Assembly (NCBI RefSeq): GCF_964340395.1
Contig: NC_135562.1
Location: 3,613,634-3,677,633, forward strand
From: Glandiceps talaboti
Taxonomy: Eukaryota > Hemichordata > Enteropneusta > Spengelidae
Reading direction: 5' to 3'
Length of the DNA stretch: 64,000 bases
Shown here: in pieces, positions 63,871-64,000 of the stretch
Layout: every line of letters begins with the position of its first letter
Position numbering within the stretch: position 1 is the stretch's first letter
Notes under the pieces: model-generated
Told to the model about the DNA's origin: nothing
The model's database searches: none
The model's input: the letters and a program-made list of their open reading frames with translations, nothing else
Program-made: the position numbers and the translations under genes

Positions 63871-64000
63871 TGTATGTGTTTATTTGATTATTATAAATAG
63901 CGTATGCAGCTTTTCAGTTCTCATATATAAGAACACAATCTTACAGATATAAAGATAAGTAAATGAAGTCTGCTTAAAAGCAATTGTTAGATGTGCAACC

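Overview
This is animal genomic DNA: interspersed coding exons with GT-AG introns, many (TGTA)n, (CTGT)n and (CA)n microsatellites, foldback and terminal-inverted-repeat elements, a LINE remnant and a tyrosine-recombinase retroelement. The protein families (Roco GTPase, Gal3ST-like sulfotransferases in tandem, MAM receptor, SRCR-EGF receptor) suggest a marine invertebrate. A deuterostome such as a hemichordate, cephalochordate or echinoderm is my guess, but a lophotrochozoan cannot be excluded. All gene models were built by hand from reading frames, splice sites and phase matching, without transcript data.

Layout. 1-3.5 kb: no gene; a 1-kb inverted-repeat element, a tRNA-like SINE, a (CT)n tract and a hairpin element. 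3.58-6.14 kb: an intronless Roco-type gene (P-loop, switch I, about ten membrane segments, then the DxxG motif) whose Roc domain is broken before the COR domain. 7.97-12.07 kb (minus): a three-exon single-pass membrane protein with a nine-residue ectodomain and a 675-residue cytoplasmic tail. 12.5-13.1 kb: a 42-bp minisatellite and a perfect hairpin. 16.8-35.5 kb: tandem units carrying galactose-3-O-sulfotransferase-like genes on the minus strand. Copy 1 is frameshifted, copies 2 and 3 are open, and a fourth unit keeps only flanking DNA. The units serve as natural empty-site controls for a 371-bp foldback element and for a DIRS/Ngaro-type retroelement with A1-B1-A2-B2 split direct repeats.

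36.5-45.0 kb (minus): a complete ten-exon gene for a 510-residue type I membrane protein with two MAM domains; every splice phase closes. A decayed copy of its signal-peptide exon lies at 46.4 kb. 47.9-49.1 and 51.9-52.3 kb (plus): two paralogous pairs of transmembrane exon plus cytoplasmic-tail exon, both tails ending in a YMNVE motif, with no visible ectodomain exons. 53.97 kb to the window end (plus): a gene with signal peptide, three SRCR domains and eight EGF domains in four phase-1 exons, continuing past the window. A possible alternative terminal exon lies at 60.9 kb.

The theme of the right half is modular cell-surface receptors. Signal peptide, MAM, SRCR, EGF, stalk and transmembrane modules sit on exons or exon groups with compatible phases, and the tails carry tyrosine motifs that in other animals recruit SH2 or PTB proteins. 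The most unusual single object is the Roc-type GTPase split by a polytopic membrane domain.
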